A stretch of DNA of 64,000 nucleotides from Methylobacterium terricola (GTDB taxonomy: Bacteria > Pseudomonadota > Alphaproteobacteria > Rhizobiales > Beijerinckiaceae): NCBI RefSeq assembly GCF_006151805.1, contig NZ_VDDA01000010.1, positions 156,166 to 220,165 on the forward strand, written 5' to 3'. Position numbers and translations under genes: made by a program. The notes under the pieces were generated by a model, which saw only the letters and a program-made list of their open reading frames with translations, had not been told where the DNA came from and did not search any database. Positions 17,502 to 28,100 of this stretch are shown in pieces (position 1 is the first letter of the stretch; every line of letters starts with the position of its first letter).

Positions 17502-18584
17502 ATGGACGCCATGCACCCCGCCTCGACGGATCTCCGCCGCACGCTGCCTCGCGCGGCGGCTCTCTGGGCGGGCCTCGTCCTGGCCTCGGCGGTCATCGCG
17601 GGCCTGTTCCACCTCGCCGGCTTCCCGGCCGCCCTGCTGCTCGGGCCGATGCTGGCGGCGATCGCCTTCGGGGTGCGGGGCGCGCCGATCCGGGTGCCGA
17701 AGATCGGCTTCCAGGCCTCGCAGGCGCTGATCGGCTGCCTCGTCGCCCACGCGGTCAACGCCTCGATCGCCGCGACGCTGATGGAGGACGGGCTCCTGAT
17801 CATGGCGGTGGTCGGCGTCACGGTGGTGGCCGCGGCGACGACCGGCTGGGTGCTGACCCGCATCCGGCTCCTGCCCGGCACCACCGCGGCCTGGGGCTCC
17901 TCCCCGGGCGGGGCCTCCGCCATGGTGGCGATGGCCGAGGAGTTCGGCGCCGATCCGCGCCTCGTCGCGTTCATGCAGTATGTCCGCGTCGCCTGCGTGG
18001 CGCTGACCGCCTCGGTGATCGCCCGCTTCCTGGCCGGCGGGGCCGGCGGGGCGCCCGGGACCGGCAGCGACGCGACCCCGCTCGCGGTTCTCGGCACGCT
18101 GGCGGTGGCCGGCATCGGTGCGTGGCTGGGCCTGCGCCTGCGCATCCCGGCCGGCGCGCTGATCGGCCCGCTCGTCCTCGGGGCGGCGCTGCACGCCACC
18201 GGGCTCGCCGACATGGCCCTGCCGTCCTGGCTGCTCGCCATCGCCTATGCCGGCATCGGCTGGACGGTGGGCCTGCGCTTCACCCCCGCCACCGTCAGGG
18301 CGACCCTGTTCGCCCTGCCGGGCGTGCTGGTCGCGACCTTCGGGCTGATCGGGCTCTGCGGCCTCTGGGCCTGGGGCCTGACCTTCTGGCTGCCGATCGA
18401 CTTCCTCACCGCCTACCTGGCGACGAGCCCGGGCGGTCTCGATTCGGTGGCGATCATCGCGGTCGGCACCCATTCGGACGTGTCCTTCGTCCTGGCGGTG
18501 CAGACCCTGCGGCTCCTCGTCGTCATCATCACCGGCCCGATGGTGGCGAAGTGGATCTCCCGCAGTGCCGGCGGGCCCCGCTGA
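17502..18584 (+). CDS. AbrB-duplication family membrane protein
   Basis: This 360-residue polytopic inner-membrane protein has two repeated halves, each with a glycine-rich membrane hairpin: FPAALLLGPMLAAIAFG with PGGASAMVAMAEEFGADP, and IPAGALIGPLVLGAALHATG with TSPGGLDSVAIIAVGTHSD. This matches the bacterial membrane AbrB family (often mislabelled ammonia monooxygenase), unrelated to the AbrB DNA-binding regulator. It probably transports a small solute, with no known substrate here. It begins 29 bp after oxyR on the same strand and may share its transcript. The first ATG (17502) and the one three codons later are both possible starts. Confidence 0.82.
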   Translation: MDAMHPASTDLRRTLPRAAALWAGLVLASAVIAGLFHLAGFPAALLLGPMLAAIAFGVRGAPIRVPKIGFQASQALIGCLVAHAVNASIAATLMEDGLLIMAVVGVTVVAAATTGWVLTRIRLLPGTTAAWGSSPGGASAMVAMAEEFGADPRLVAFMQYVRVACVALTASVIARFLAGGAGGAPGTGSDATPLAVLGTLAVAGIGAWLGLRLRIPAGALIGPLVLGAALHATGLADMALPSWLLAIAYAGIGWTVGLRFTPATVRATLFALPGVLVATFGLIGLCGLWAWGLTFWLPIDFLTAYLATSPGGLDSVAIIAVGTHSDVSFVLAVQTLRLLVVIITGPMVAKWISRSAGGPR

Positions 18585-18700
18585 GGCGGAATCGCCGCAG
18601 TCAAGCTCGCATCCCCCAGGGAAACTCGTTATTGGAAACCCGCTATCCCGACGCCCCATCCCCGGCGAGCCGCCCTCGCCCCTGAACACTGATCGAAGCC

Positions 18701-20266
<1,566 letters not shown>

Positions 20267-20285
20267 GGCTGCCCTGATGCCCTAT

Positions 20286-20314
20286 GGCGGTCATGCTTTC
20301 GCGGCATGACCGCC
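20286..20314 (+). terminator. Hairpin after ilvA, possible terminator
   Basis: GGCGGTCATGC (20286-20296) pairs perfectly with GCATGACCGCC (20304-20314) across a 7-nt loop. There is no clear T run after it, so termination is uncertain. Confidence 0.5.
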
Positions 20315-20353
20315 GCTTGACGCCGCCCCGCCACCGGTCCACCCCATCGCCCG

Positions 20354-21259
20354 ATGCCCCCGCTCCTCGCCCTGCCCTTCCCCGCCATCGACCCCGTCGC
20401 GGTCGCGATCGGGCCGCTGCAGATCAAGTGGTACGCCCTCGCCTACATCGTGGGCCTGGTGGGCGGCTGGTACTACGCCAAGCGCCTGATCGCGGCGCCC
20501 TCCCTGTGGGGGGCGGTGCGCCGGCCGACCGCCGTCGACATCGACGACCTGATCGTCTGGGTGGCGCTCGGCGTCGTCCTCGGCGGGCGCATCGGCTACG
20601 TGCTGTTCTACAATCTCGCCGCCTATCTGGCGCACCCGGCCGAGATCCTGGCGATCTGGCGCGGCGGCATGTCGTTCCACGGCGGCTTCCTCGGGGCGGT
20701 GCTGGCGCTGCTGCTCTTCGCCCGCCGCCGCGGCCTCAACCCTTACGCCATGCTCGACCTCGCCGCCGTGGTGGTGCCGATCGGGCTGTTCTTCGGCCGG
20801 CTCGCCAATTTCGTGAACGGCGAATTGTGGGGCCGGCCGGCGCCGGATTTCGCCTACGCCATCGTATTCCCGAATGGCGGGCCGCTGCCGCGCCACCCGA
20901 GCCAGCTCTACGAGGCGGTCGCCGAGGGGCTGGTGCTGTTCATCGTGATGGCGGTCGCGGTCCGGCGCGTCGGCTTCCGCCGGCCCGGGCTGCTCGGCGG
21001 CCTGTTCGTCGTCGGCTACGCCATCGCCCGCACGGCCTGCGAGTTCTTCCGCGAGCCCGACCCGCAGCTCGGCTTCCTGTTCGGGACCCATGTCGGGGCG
21101 CTCGGCGGCGGCATCACCATGGGGATGCTGCTCTGCGTGCCGATGCTGCTGGTCGGCGCGGTCTTCATCGTGCGGGCGTTGCGCGGCGACACCCGGCCGC
21201 GGGCACGGATCGACGAGGAGGCGACCACGCCCGACTCGTCGGAGGCGAGATCCGCGTGA
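20354..21259 (+). CDS. lgt: Prolipoprotein diacylglyceryl transferase
   Basis: Lgt adds diacylglycerol to the lipobox cysteine of prolipoproteins at the inner membrane. The 301-residue protein has about seven membrane helices, the early motif GPLQIKWYALAYI, MSFHGGFLGA with the conserved His, and the family signature GRLANFVNGELWGRP with the catalytic Arg. Later RHPSQLYEAVAEG and CEFFREPD are also typical. The C-terminal 30 residues are hydrophilic. Its stop overlaps the GTG start of the downstream methyltransferase by 4 nt, so translation of the two is coupled. Confidence 0.96.
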   Translation: MPPLLALPFPAIDPVAVAIGPLQIKWYALAYIVGLVGGWYYAKRLIAAPSLWGAVRRPTAVDIDDLIVWVALGVVLGGRIGYVLFYNLAAYLAHPAEILAIWRGGMSFHGGFLGAVLALLLFARRRGLNPYAMLDLAAVVVPIGLFFGRLANFVNGELWGRPAPDFAYAIVFPNGGPLPRHPSQLYEAVAEGLVLFIVMAVAVRRVGFRRPGLLGGLFVVGYAIARTACEFFREPDPQLGFLFGTHVGALGGGITMGMLLCVPMLLVGAVFIVRALRGDTRPRARIDEEATTPDSSEARSA

Positions 21260-22344
21260 GCGAGACGCCGCTCCTCGGCGAGCTGCGCCGCCTGATCGCG
21301 GTCGAGGGGCCGATCACCATCGAGCGCTACATGGCGCTCTGCCTCGGCCACCCGGTTCTCGGCTATTACCGCACCCGCGATCCCCTGGGCGCGGCGGGCG
21401 ACTTCACCACCGCGCCGGAGATCAGCCAGATCTTCGGCGAGCTCATCGGCCTCTGGACCGCCGAGGTCTGGCACGGGCTCGGGCGCCCGGCGCCGTTCCG
21501 CCTGGTCGAGCTCGGCCCCGGCCGCGGCACCCTGATGGCCGATGCCCTGCGGGCCCTGCGCGCCGCCGCCCCCGACTGCCTCGCGGCGGCCGACCTCCAC
21601 CTCGTCGAGACCAGCCCGACCCTGCGCGCCGCGCAGGCGCGCGCGCTCGCGACGGCCGCGCCGACCTGGCACGACGATATCGGCACCCTGCCGGCCGGCC
21701 CGGCGATCCTCATCGCCAACGAGTTCTTCGACGCCCTGCCGGTGCGCCAGTACCAGCGCACCGATCGCGGCTGGTGCGAGCGCCGGGTCGGCCTCGACGG
21801 CGACGCCCTCGCCTTCGGGTTGAGCCCGGACCCGACGCCGGAGATCGCCGCCGAGGGTGCGCCCGGCGCGATCCTGACCCTGCCGGCGGTCGCCCTCGAC
21901 GTCGCCCGCCGCCTCGGCGACCGGCTCGCCCGCGAGGGAGGCGCGCTGCTCGCCATCGATTACGGCGACCTCTACGGCGGCACCGCCGACACGCTCCAGG
22001 CGGTGGCCCGGCACCGTTTCGCCGATCCGCTGGAAGCCCCCGGCGAGACCGATCTCACCGCGCAGGTCGATTTCGCCGCTCTCGCCCGCGCCGCCGCAAG
22101 CGCCGGCGCCACGGTGCACGGGCCGGTGACGCAGGCCGATTTCCTCCTCGCCCTCGGCCTCGCCCAGCGGGCCGAGCGCCTGGCCGCGCGGGCGAACCCG
22201 GTCCAGGCCGCCAGCGTGAAGGCCGGGGCCGACCGCCTCATCGACCGCTCGACCCGCGGCATGGGCCACCTGTTCAAGGTGATGGGGCTCGCCGGGCCCG
22301 GCCAGCCGGGCTTGCCAGGGTTGCCGGGCTTGCCAGGGTTGTAG
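21256..22344 (+). CDS. MidA/NDUFAF7-family SAM-dependent methyltransferase
   Basis: This 362-residue protein resembles MidA/NDUFAF7, which in mitochondria methylates an arginine of a complex I subunit during assembly. Typical segments are GPITIERYMALCL, GAAGDFTTAPEISQIFGELIG, the SAM-binding FRLVELGPGRGTLMADALRA, and ANEFFDALPVRQY. The GTG at 21256 overlaps the lgt stop (GTGA) and the family sequence begins at once, so it is preferred over the longer upstream frame. The C-terminus ends in a duplicated GLPGL segment encoded by two exact 18-bp repeats, which the enzyme core does not need. The actual target here is inferred, not shown. Confidence 0.87.
   Translation: MSETPLLGELRRLIAVEGPITIERYMALCLGHPVLGYYRTRDPLGAAGDFTTAPEISQIFGELIGLWTAEVWHGLGRPAPFRLVELGPGRGTLMADALRALRAAAPDCLAAADLHLVETSPTLRAAQARALATAAPTWHDDIGTLPAGPAILIANEFFDALPVRQYQRTDRGWCERRVGLDGDALAFGLSPDPTPEIAAEGAPGAILTLPAVALDVARRLGDRLAREGGALLAIDYGDLYGGTADTLQAVARHRFADPLEAPGETDLTAQVDFAALARAAASAGATVHGPVTQADFLLALGLAQRAERLAARANPVQAASVKAGADRLIDRSTRGMGHLFKVMGLAGPGQPGLPGLPGLPGL
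22306..22341 (+). repeat. Two exact 18-bp copies at the end of the MidA-like gene
   Basis: CCGGGCTTGCCAGGGTTG occurs twice in direct tandem, immediately before the TAG stop, encoding PGLPGL-PGLPGL. The copies are identical, so the duplication is recent or prone to slippage. Confidence 0.95.
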
Positions 22345-22425
22345 ACTGACCCGGGTTCTAGATACGCGCTTTCGACACGTGTCCCGGCGATCCTGCGGGA
22401 CACCTCCCGCCAGGACGATCCCGCG

Positions 22426-23202
22426 ATGTTCATCGAAGCGCCCGAGCTCAGCTCCCATGCGGGCCTCCGCCACGCCTTCTTCACCCGCGAGGGCGGCGTG
22501 TCGCAGGGGCTCTACGCCTCCCTCAACGGCGGCCTCGGCTCCGGCGACGATCCCGCCCATGTGCGGGAGAACCGCCGCCGCATGACCGCCGAACTCGGCG
22601 TCGCGCCGGAGAACCTCGTCAGCCTCTACCAGATCCACTCGCCCGAGGTGGTGGTGGTCGAAGCCCCCTTCGCGGAGCGGCCCCGCGCCGACGCGATGGT
22701 GACCCGGGTGCCGGGGCTCGCGCTCGGCATCCTCACCGCCGATTGCGGGCCGATCCTGTTCGCCGATCCGGAGAACCGGGTCGTCGGCGCGGCCCATGCC
22801 GGCTGGAAGGGCGCGCTCACCGGCGTGATCGAGGCGACGCTCGCCGCCATGGAGGAGCTCGGCGCCGAGCGCGCCTCCACGGTCGCGGTGCTGGGCCCGA
22901 CGATCGGACCGTCCGCCTACGAGGTCGGCCCGGAATTCCGCGAGCGCTTCGAGGCTGCAGGCGCCGACAATGCCCGCTTCTTCGCGCAAAGCCCCGAGCG
23001 CGACGGCCACAGCCTGTTCGATCTCCCGGCCTACATCGTCGCGCGGCTCGGGCGCGCCGGCCTCGGCGAGGTGGCGAATCTGGGCCTGTGCACCTATTCC
23101 GACCCGGAGCGCTTCTTCAGCTACCGCCGCACCACCCACCGGGCGGAAGCCGATTACGGCCGGCTCGTCTCGGCGATCGCGATCGAACCCGACGCCCTGT
23201 GA
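22426..23202 (+). CDS. pgeF: Peptidoglycan editing factor PgeF (YfiH/laccase-domain family)
   Basis: PgeF removes mis-incorporated amino acids from muropeptide precursors. The family was earlier labelled multicopper polyphenol oxidase. The 258-residue sequence shows the motifs FFTREGGVSQGLYASLNGG, YQIHSPEVVVV, ILTADCGPILFAD with Cys, and GAAHAGWKGAL with His, which build the zinc-binding active site, plus GPTIGPSAYEVG near the middle. It is cytoplasmic, with no signal peptide. It follows lgt-MidA on the same strand with an 81-bp gap that contains a short hairpin, so co-transcription is likely but not certain. A link to envelope maintenance with lgt is plausible. Confidence 0.9.
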   Translation: MFIEAPELSSHAGLRHAFFTREGGVSQGLYASLNGGLGSGDDPAHVRENRRRMTAELGVAPENLVSLYQIHSPEVVVVEAPFAERPRADAMVTRVPGLALGILTADCGPILFADPENRVVGAAHAGWKGALTGVIEATLAAMEELGAERASTVAVLGPTIGPSAYEVGPEFRERFEAAGADNARFFAQSPERDGHSLFDLPAYIVARLGRAGLGEVANLGLCTYSDPERFFSYRRTTHRAEADYGRLVSAIAIEPDAL

Positions 23203-23533
23203 CCGCCGCGTCGCCGGGGCGGCGCAGCCTCGAATCGACCCGGCGAATCGCTCGTTCCAGGTGACGTTCGGCATTCATTAGGATTGCTCCGGCAAGCGTA
23301 GCAAAAAAATATGTGCGCACGTGAACCTTGACCGTTCGCGCGCGTTGAAGGGGTAAGGAGCCAAGGGAAGGCTCGCGATGAACAGCCATTAAGGCCGCGG
23401 TGAAACTCACCAGCGTTGTCGCGAGGACACAGCTTTCCCGGAGCTACCGGGGTATGTCGGGGACACTGCTTCGGTTGACCGCCGACCCGCAAACGGGCGC
23501 CGTCGCCGCGGCATAGTAGGAAGGACCAGTACC
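23203..23533. other. Long leader region before the outer-membrane protein gene
   Basis: This 331-bp gap is less GC-rich around 23300 (AAAAAAATATG). TTGCTC near 23284, followed 17 bp later by AAATAT, is a possible promoter and would leave an untranslated leader of about 200 nt. A five-codon mini-frame starts near 23379. AAGGA precedes the ATG at 23534. Nothing else is recognisable. Confidence 0.4.
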
Positions 23534-24451
23534 ATGAAGTCGCTTCTCAAGAGCGCTACCGCCCTCGCCGGCATCGTCGTCGCCGGTTCGGCTTTCGCTG
23601 CCGACCTGCCGCGTCGCGTTGCTCCGCCGCCGGTCTTCACCCCGGTTCCGGTCTTCACGTGGACGGGCTTCTACGCCGGTTTCAACGCTGGCTACGGCTT
23701 CAACACCGCTGACACCCGCGCCCCGACCGTCGTCGGCGTGCCGGCCGGCACCACGCTCGGCAACACCGTGTTCGTGAACGCCGCCGGCGCTCCGACCAGC
23801 GGCGTGCTCGCCTTCGGCAACCGCAACAGCAACGACGGCTTCGTCGGCGGCGGCCAGATCGGCTACAACTACCAGTTCACCCCGGGCTCGGGCGTGGTCG
23901 TGGGCATCGAGGCCGACGCCCAGTACGTCGATTTCGGCCGTGACCGCAACCGCTACGCCTTCGCCACCGCTCCGGGCGGCGGCGTCGTTCCGGGCACGCT
24001 GGTCTTCAACCCGAACGGCATCTCGGGCCTCGACTTCTTCGGCACCGTCCGTGGCCGCCTCGGCTACGCCTGGGATCGCACCCTCGTGTACGCCACCGGC
24101 GGTTTCGCCTACGGCTCGGGCGGCGGTCGCGACTTCGGCCTGACCAACAGCTCGCGCGACGACTTCCAGACCGGCTGGGTCGTCGGCGGCGGCGTCGAGT
24201 ACGCTCTGCCCACCGACTCGTTCCTGAACTTCTTCCGTTCGTCGGCCGTGACCCTCAAGGTCGAAGGCCTGTACGTGAACCTGGATCAGGGCAACCGCAA
24301 CAACGGCGTGTTCGCGCAGACCACCAACGGCACCCAGTACTCGGTGTTCTCGCCGGGCGTGGTGTCGGTCGGCCCGGCCAACCTGTACCGTCGCGAGACC
24401 GAGTTCGCGGTCGTCCGCGCCGGCCTGAACTACAAGTTCAACGGCTTCTAG
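23534..24451 (+). CDS. Outer-membrane beta-barrel protein (Omp25/RopB-like)
   Basis: This 305-residue protein has a signal peptide (MKSLLKSATALAGIVVAGSA, cleavage after FA) followed by ADLPRR, the usual mature start of Rhizobiales Omp25/31-type proteins. The segment FTWTGFYAGFNAGYGFNT is the hallmark first strand. Aromatic-Gly alternation continues (GGQIGYNYQF, GRLGYAWDRTLVYATGG), and the end AGLNYKFNGF has the C-terminal aromatic residue needed for Bam insertion. About eight strands are expected. Codon use is strongly biased to C-ending optimal codons and a strong double hairpin follows, so it is likely an abundant protein. Its role is structural or pore-like, not defined. Confidence 0.9.
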   Translation: MKSLLKSATALAGIVVAGSAFAADLPRRVAPPPVFTPVPVFTWTGFYAGFNAGYGFNTADTRAPTVVGVPAGTTLGNTVFVNAAGAPTSGVLAFGNRNSNDGFVGGGQIGYNYQFTPGSGVVVGIEADAQYVDFGRDRNRYAFATAPGGGVVPGTLVFNPNGISGLDFFGTVRGRLGYAWDRTLVYATGGFAYGSGGGRDFGLTNSSRDDFQTGWVVGGGVEYALPTDSFLNFFRSSAVTLKVEGLYVNLDQGNRNNGVFAQTTNGTQYSVFSPGVVSVGPANLYRRETEFAVVRAGLNYKFNGF

Positions 24452-24459
24452 TCGTCACA

Positions 24460-24511
24460 CTCCGTCCCCCGGACGGAGCGGAGCCCGGCCTCACGGCCGG
24501 GCTCTTTTTTT
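24460..24511 (+). terminator. Double hairpin terminator after the porin-like gene
   Basis: CTCCGTCC/GGACGGAG (24460-24478) is followed at once by GAGCCCGGCC-TCAC-GGCCGGGCTC (24481-24504) and seven T. The T run overlaps the stop codon of the convergent Lrp gene. Confidence 0.95.
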
Positions 24512-25001
24512 ATGCTTTGGCACCGGTCGGCACCTTCACGCTGAACTTCACCTCGCGCAGGGCGAAGTTGGAGTGGATCTGCTGCACCGCCGGGCAGGAG
24601 AACACCGCCTCCTGCAGGAAACGCTCGTAGTGCTGCGCGTCCCGCACCACGACCCGCAGCAGGTAATCGGCCTGGCCGGTGGTCGAGAAGCATTCGAGCA
24701 CCTCGTCGCGGCCGCCGATCACCCGCTCGAACTCGGCGACGCCGGCGCGGTCGTGCTTGGCCAGCGTCACGTGGGCGAAGACGCATTGGCCGTGGCCGAG
24801 CGCCGCCGCATCGACGAGGGCGACGTAGCCGCGGATGATCCCCCGCTCCTCCAGCGCCTTCAGGCGCCGCCAGGTCGGCGAGGTCGACAGGCCGATCCGC
24901 TGGGCGAGATCCTGCACCGAGAGCCGCGCATCGTCCTGCAAGGCGTCGAGGATCGCCCGCTCGAAGCGGTCGGGTGCGTCGGCGCGGTCAGGCATGAGCA
25001 T
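24510..25001 (-). CDS. Lrp/AsnC family transcriptional regulator
   Basis: This 163-residue regulator has an N-terminal helix-turn-helix (residues about 15-60, ILDALQDDARLSVQDLAQRI and STSPTWRRLKALEERGIIRG) and a C-terminal RAM/ACT ligand domain (VFAHVTLAKHD through CFSTTGQADYLLRVVV). It probably senses an amino acid. It is divergent from the indolepyruvate oxidoreductase gene with a 116-bp spacer, so control of that catabolic gene by an aromatic or branched amino acid is the natural reading. The start could be the ATG at 25001 or the one two codons later. Confidence 0.93.
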   Translation of the reverse strand: MLMPDRADAPDRFERAILDALQDDARLSVQDLAQRIGLSTSPTWRRLKALEERGIIRGYVALVDAAALGHGQCVFAHVTLAKHDRAGVAEFERVIGGRDEVLECFSTTGQADYLLRVVVRDAQHYERFLQEAVFSCPAVQQIHSNFALREVKFSVKVPTGAKA

Positions 25002-25117
25002 GTCCCGGATCGGTGATTTTCGCCCCGTTCATACCTCCGCCACCGCTTTCGTGGAAGCAAACAGGCAGGTTTTGCCCGGCAGTCCGGCATAGCCTGGCGG
25101 CCGAGGAGATCCCGCCG

Positions 25118-28100
25118 ATGCCCGAGCTCGACCGCGCCTACCGCCTCGACGACCGCTTCGATCGCACGACCGGCCGGGCCTACCTGACCGGCACGCAGGC
25201 CCTGGTGCGGCTCCTCCTGGCGCAAGCAGCGATCGACCGCCGCGACGGCCTGAACACCGCCGGCCTCGTATCCGGCTATCGCGGCTCGCCCCTCGGCGCC
25301 GTCGACCAGGAATTGTGGCGCGCCAAGGACCGGCTCGCGGCGGCCGGCATCCGCTTCCAGCCGGGCATCAACGAGGATCTCGCGGCGGCGGCCTTGCTCG
25401 GCAGCCAGCGGGTGGCGCTCGATCCGGCCGCCACCGTCGAGGGGGTGTTCGGCCTCTGGTACGGCAAGGGCCCGGGGGTCGACCGTTCCGGCGACGCGCT
25501 CAAGCACGGCAACGCCTATGGCAGTTCCCGTCGGGGCGGCGTGCTGGTCGTCGCCGGCGACGACCACGGCTGCGTCTCCTCGTCGATGTCGCACCAGAGC
25601 GACCTGGCGCTCGCCGCCTGGCACCTGCCGGTGATCCACCCGGGCTCGATCGCCGAGTACGAGGCGTTCGGCTTGTGGGGCTTTGCCGCCTCGCGCTTTT
25701 CCGGCGCCTGGGTCGGGTTCAAGGCGATCTCCGAGGTGGTGGAGGGGGCAGCCTCGGTCGATCTCGCGCCGTTGCCGCACTTCGCCGCACCGGATTTCAC
25801 CCCGCCTCCCGGCGGCCTGCATATCCGCTGGCCCGACCTGCCGAGCCTCGCCATCGAGGCGCGGGCCCTGAACAAGCTCGATGCGGTGCGCGCCTTCGCC
25901 CGGGCCACCCCCCTCGACCGGCTGGTGGTGGCACCCGAGCGGCCGCGGCTCCTCGTCGTCACCGTCGGCAAGGCCCATGGCGATGCGATGGAAGCGTTCC
26001 GCCTGCTTGGCTACGGCCCGGATGCGCTCGCGGCCGGCGGCGTCGCGGTGCTGAAGGTCGGCCTCGTCCATCCCCTCGACAGCGCCCGGATCGCCGGCCT
26101 CGCGGCGGGCGTCGAGACGGTGCTGGTGATCGAGGAGAAGGCGGCGCTGGTCGAGCGCCAGCTGCGCGACGGCCTCTACGATCTCCCGGGGGACCGGCGC
26201 CCGCGCATCCTCGGCAAGCGCGACGCGAGCGGCGCGCCCCTGGTGCCGGACGTCGAGGAGCTGCGGCCTTCGCGCCTCGCCGGCCTCCTGGCGGAGGCCC
26301 TGCGCGGCCTCGGCCTTGCGGTGCACGAGCCGGATGCCGTCCCGGCCGCCCCCGCCTCCGGGCCGTTGCCGGTCCGCACGCCCTACTTCTGCTCCGGCTG
26401 CCCGCACAACACCTCGACCCGGGTGCCGGAGGGCTCGCAGGCGCGGGCCGGCATCGGCTGCCACTTCATGGCGAACTGGATGGAGCGCGACACCACCGGC
26501 ATCGTGCCGATGGGCGCCGAGGGCGTCGACTGGACCGGCCAGGCACCGTTCACCCGCCAGGCCCACGTGTTCCAGAATCTCGGCGACGGCACCTACTTCC
26601 ATTCCGGCCACGCGGCGATCCGGCAGGCAGTCGCGAGCGGGGCGAACATCACCTACAAGATCCTGTACAACGACGCGGTCGCGATGACCGGCGGCCAGCC
26701 CGTCGATGGCGTGCTCACCGTGCCGCAGATCACCCGGCTGGTGGCGGCCGAGGGCGCGGCCCGGGTCGTTGTGGTCTCGGACGATCCCGACCGGGTGGCG
26801 CGGGCGGCGGCCCGCGACCCCCTCGGCGCGGGCGTCGCCGTGCATCACCGCGACGAGCTCGACGCGGTCCAGCGCAGCTTGCGCGACACGCCCGGCGTCA
26901 CCGTGCTGGTCTATGACCAGACCTGCGCCACCGAGGCGCGCCGGCGGCGCAAGCGCGGCCTGGCCGCCCCCGTCGCGCGGCGCGCGGTCATCAACCCTCT
27001 CGTCTGCGAGGGCTGCGGCGATTGCCAGGCGAAGTCGAACTGCCTCTCGGTCGTCCCGGTCGAGACCGAGTTCGGGCGAAAGCGCGCCATCGACCAGACC
27101 GGCTGCAACAACGACCTGTCCTGCCTCAAGGGCTTCTGCCCGTCCTTCGTCACGCTGGACGGCGCGACGCCGCGTCGCCGGCCGGGCGTCGCGGTCGCCC
27201 CGGAGGCCGTCGCGGCCCGCGCCGCCGCGCTTCCTGAGCCCGACACGATGCTGGGCGGGGCGCCCTACGAGATCCTGGTCGCCGGCGTCGGCGGCACCGG
27301 TGTGGTGACGGTCGGTGCGCTGATCACCATGGCGGCGCATCTCGAGGGACGCGGCGCCAGCGTGCTCGACTTCATGGGCTTCGCCCAGAAGGGCGGGCAG
27401 GTGCTGTCCTTCGTGCGGCTCGCTGCCGATCCGTCCGCCCTCCATCAGGTGCGGATCGACCGCGGCCGGGCCGATGCGGTGCTGGCCTGCGACCTCGTGG
27501 TAGCGGCGAGCGCGGAGGCATCCGCGGTGATCGACCCCACCCGCACCCGCATCGTCGCCAACACCCACGAGATCCCGACCGGCACGACCCTGCGCGATCC
27601 GCATGCCCGCATCGACACCAGGATGCTCGAGAGCCTGCTCGCCCGCCGGGTCGGCGCCGGGGCATTGCGGAGCCTCGACGCCCAGGCGATGGCGGCGCGG
27701 CTGACCGGCGACGCGCAGGGAGCCAACGTGCTGCTCCTCGGCTTTGCGTGGCAATGCGGCCTCGTGCCGGTCTCCGGCGCCGCCCTCGACCAGGCGGTGG
27801 CGCTCAACGGCGTCGCGGTCCCGGGCAACCGCCTGGCGCTCGCCTGGGGCCGGCTGCTCGCCGCCGACCCGGCCTTCGTCGCGGCGCAGATCGCCCCGGA
27901 GGCGGCGCCGGCGCAGGACCTCGACGCGGTGATCGACCGGCGGGCGGAGCACCTCGCCGCCTACCAGGACGAGGCCTACGCGGCGCGCTACCGCGCCCGG
28001 GTCGAGGCCGTGCGGCAGCGGGCCGGCGACGGCCTGGCCGAGGCGGTCGCCCGCTCGCTGTTCCGGTTGATGGCGATCAAGGACGAGTACGAGGTGGCGC

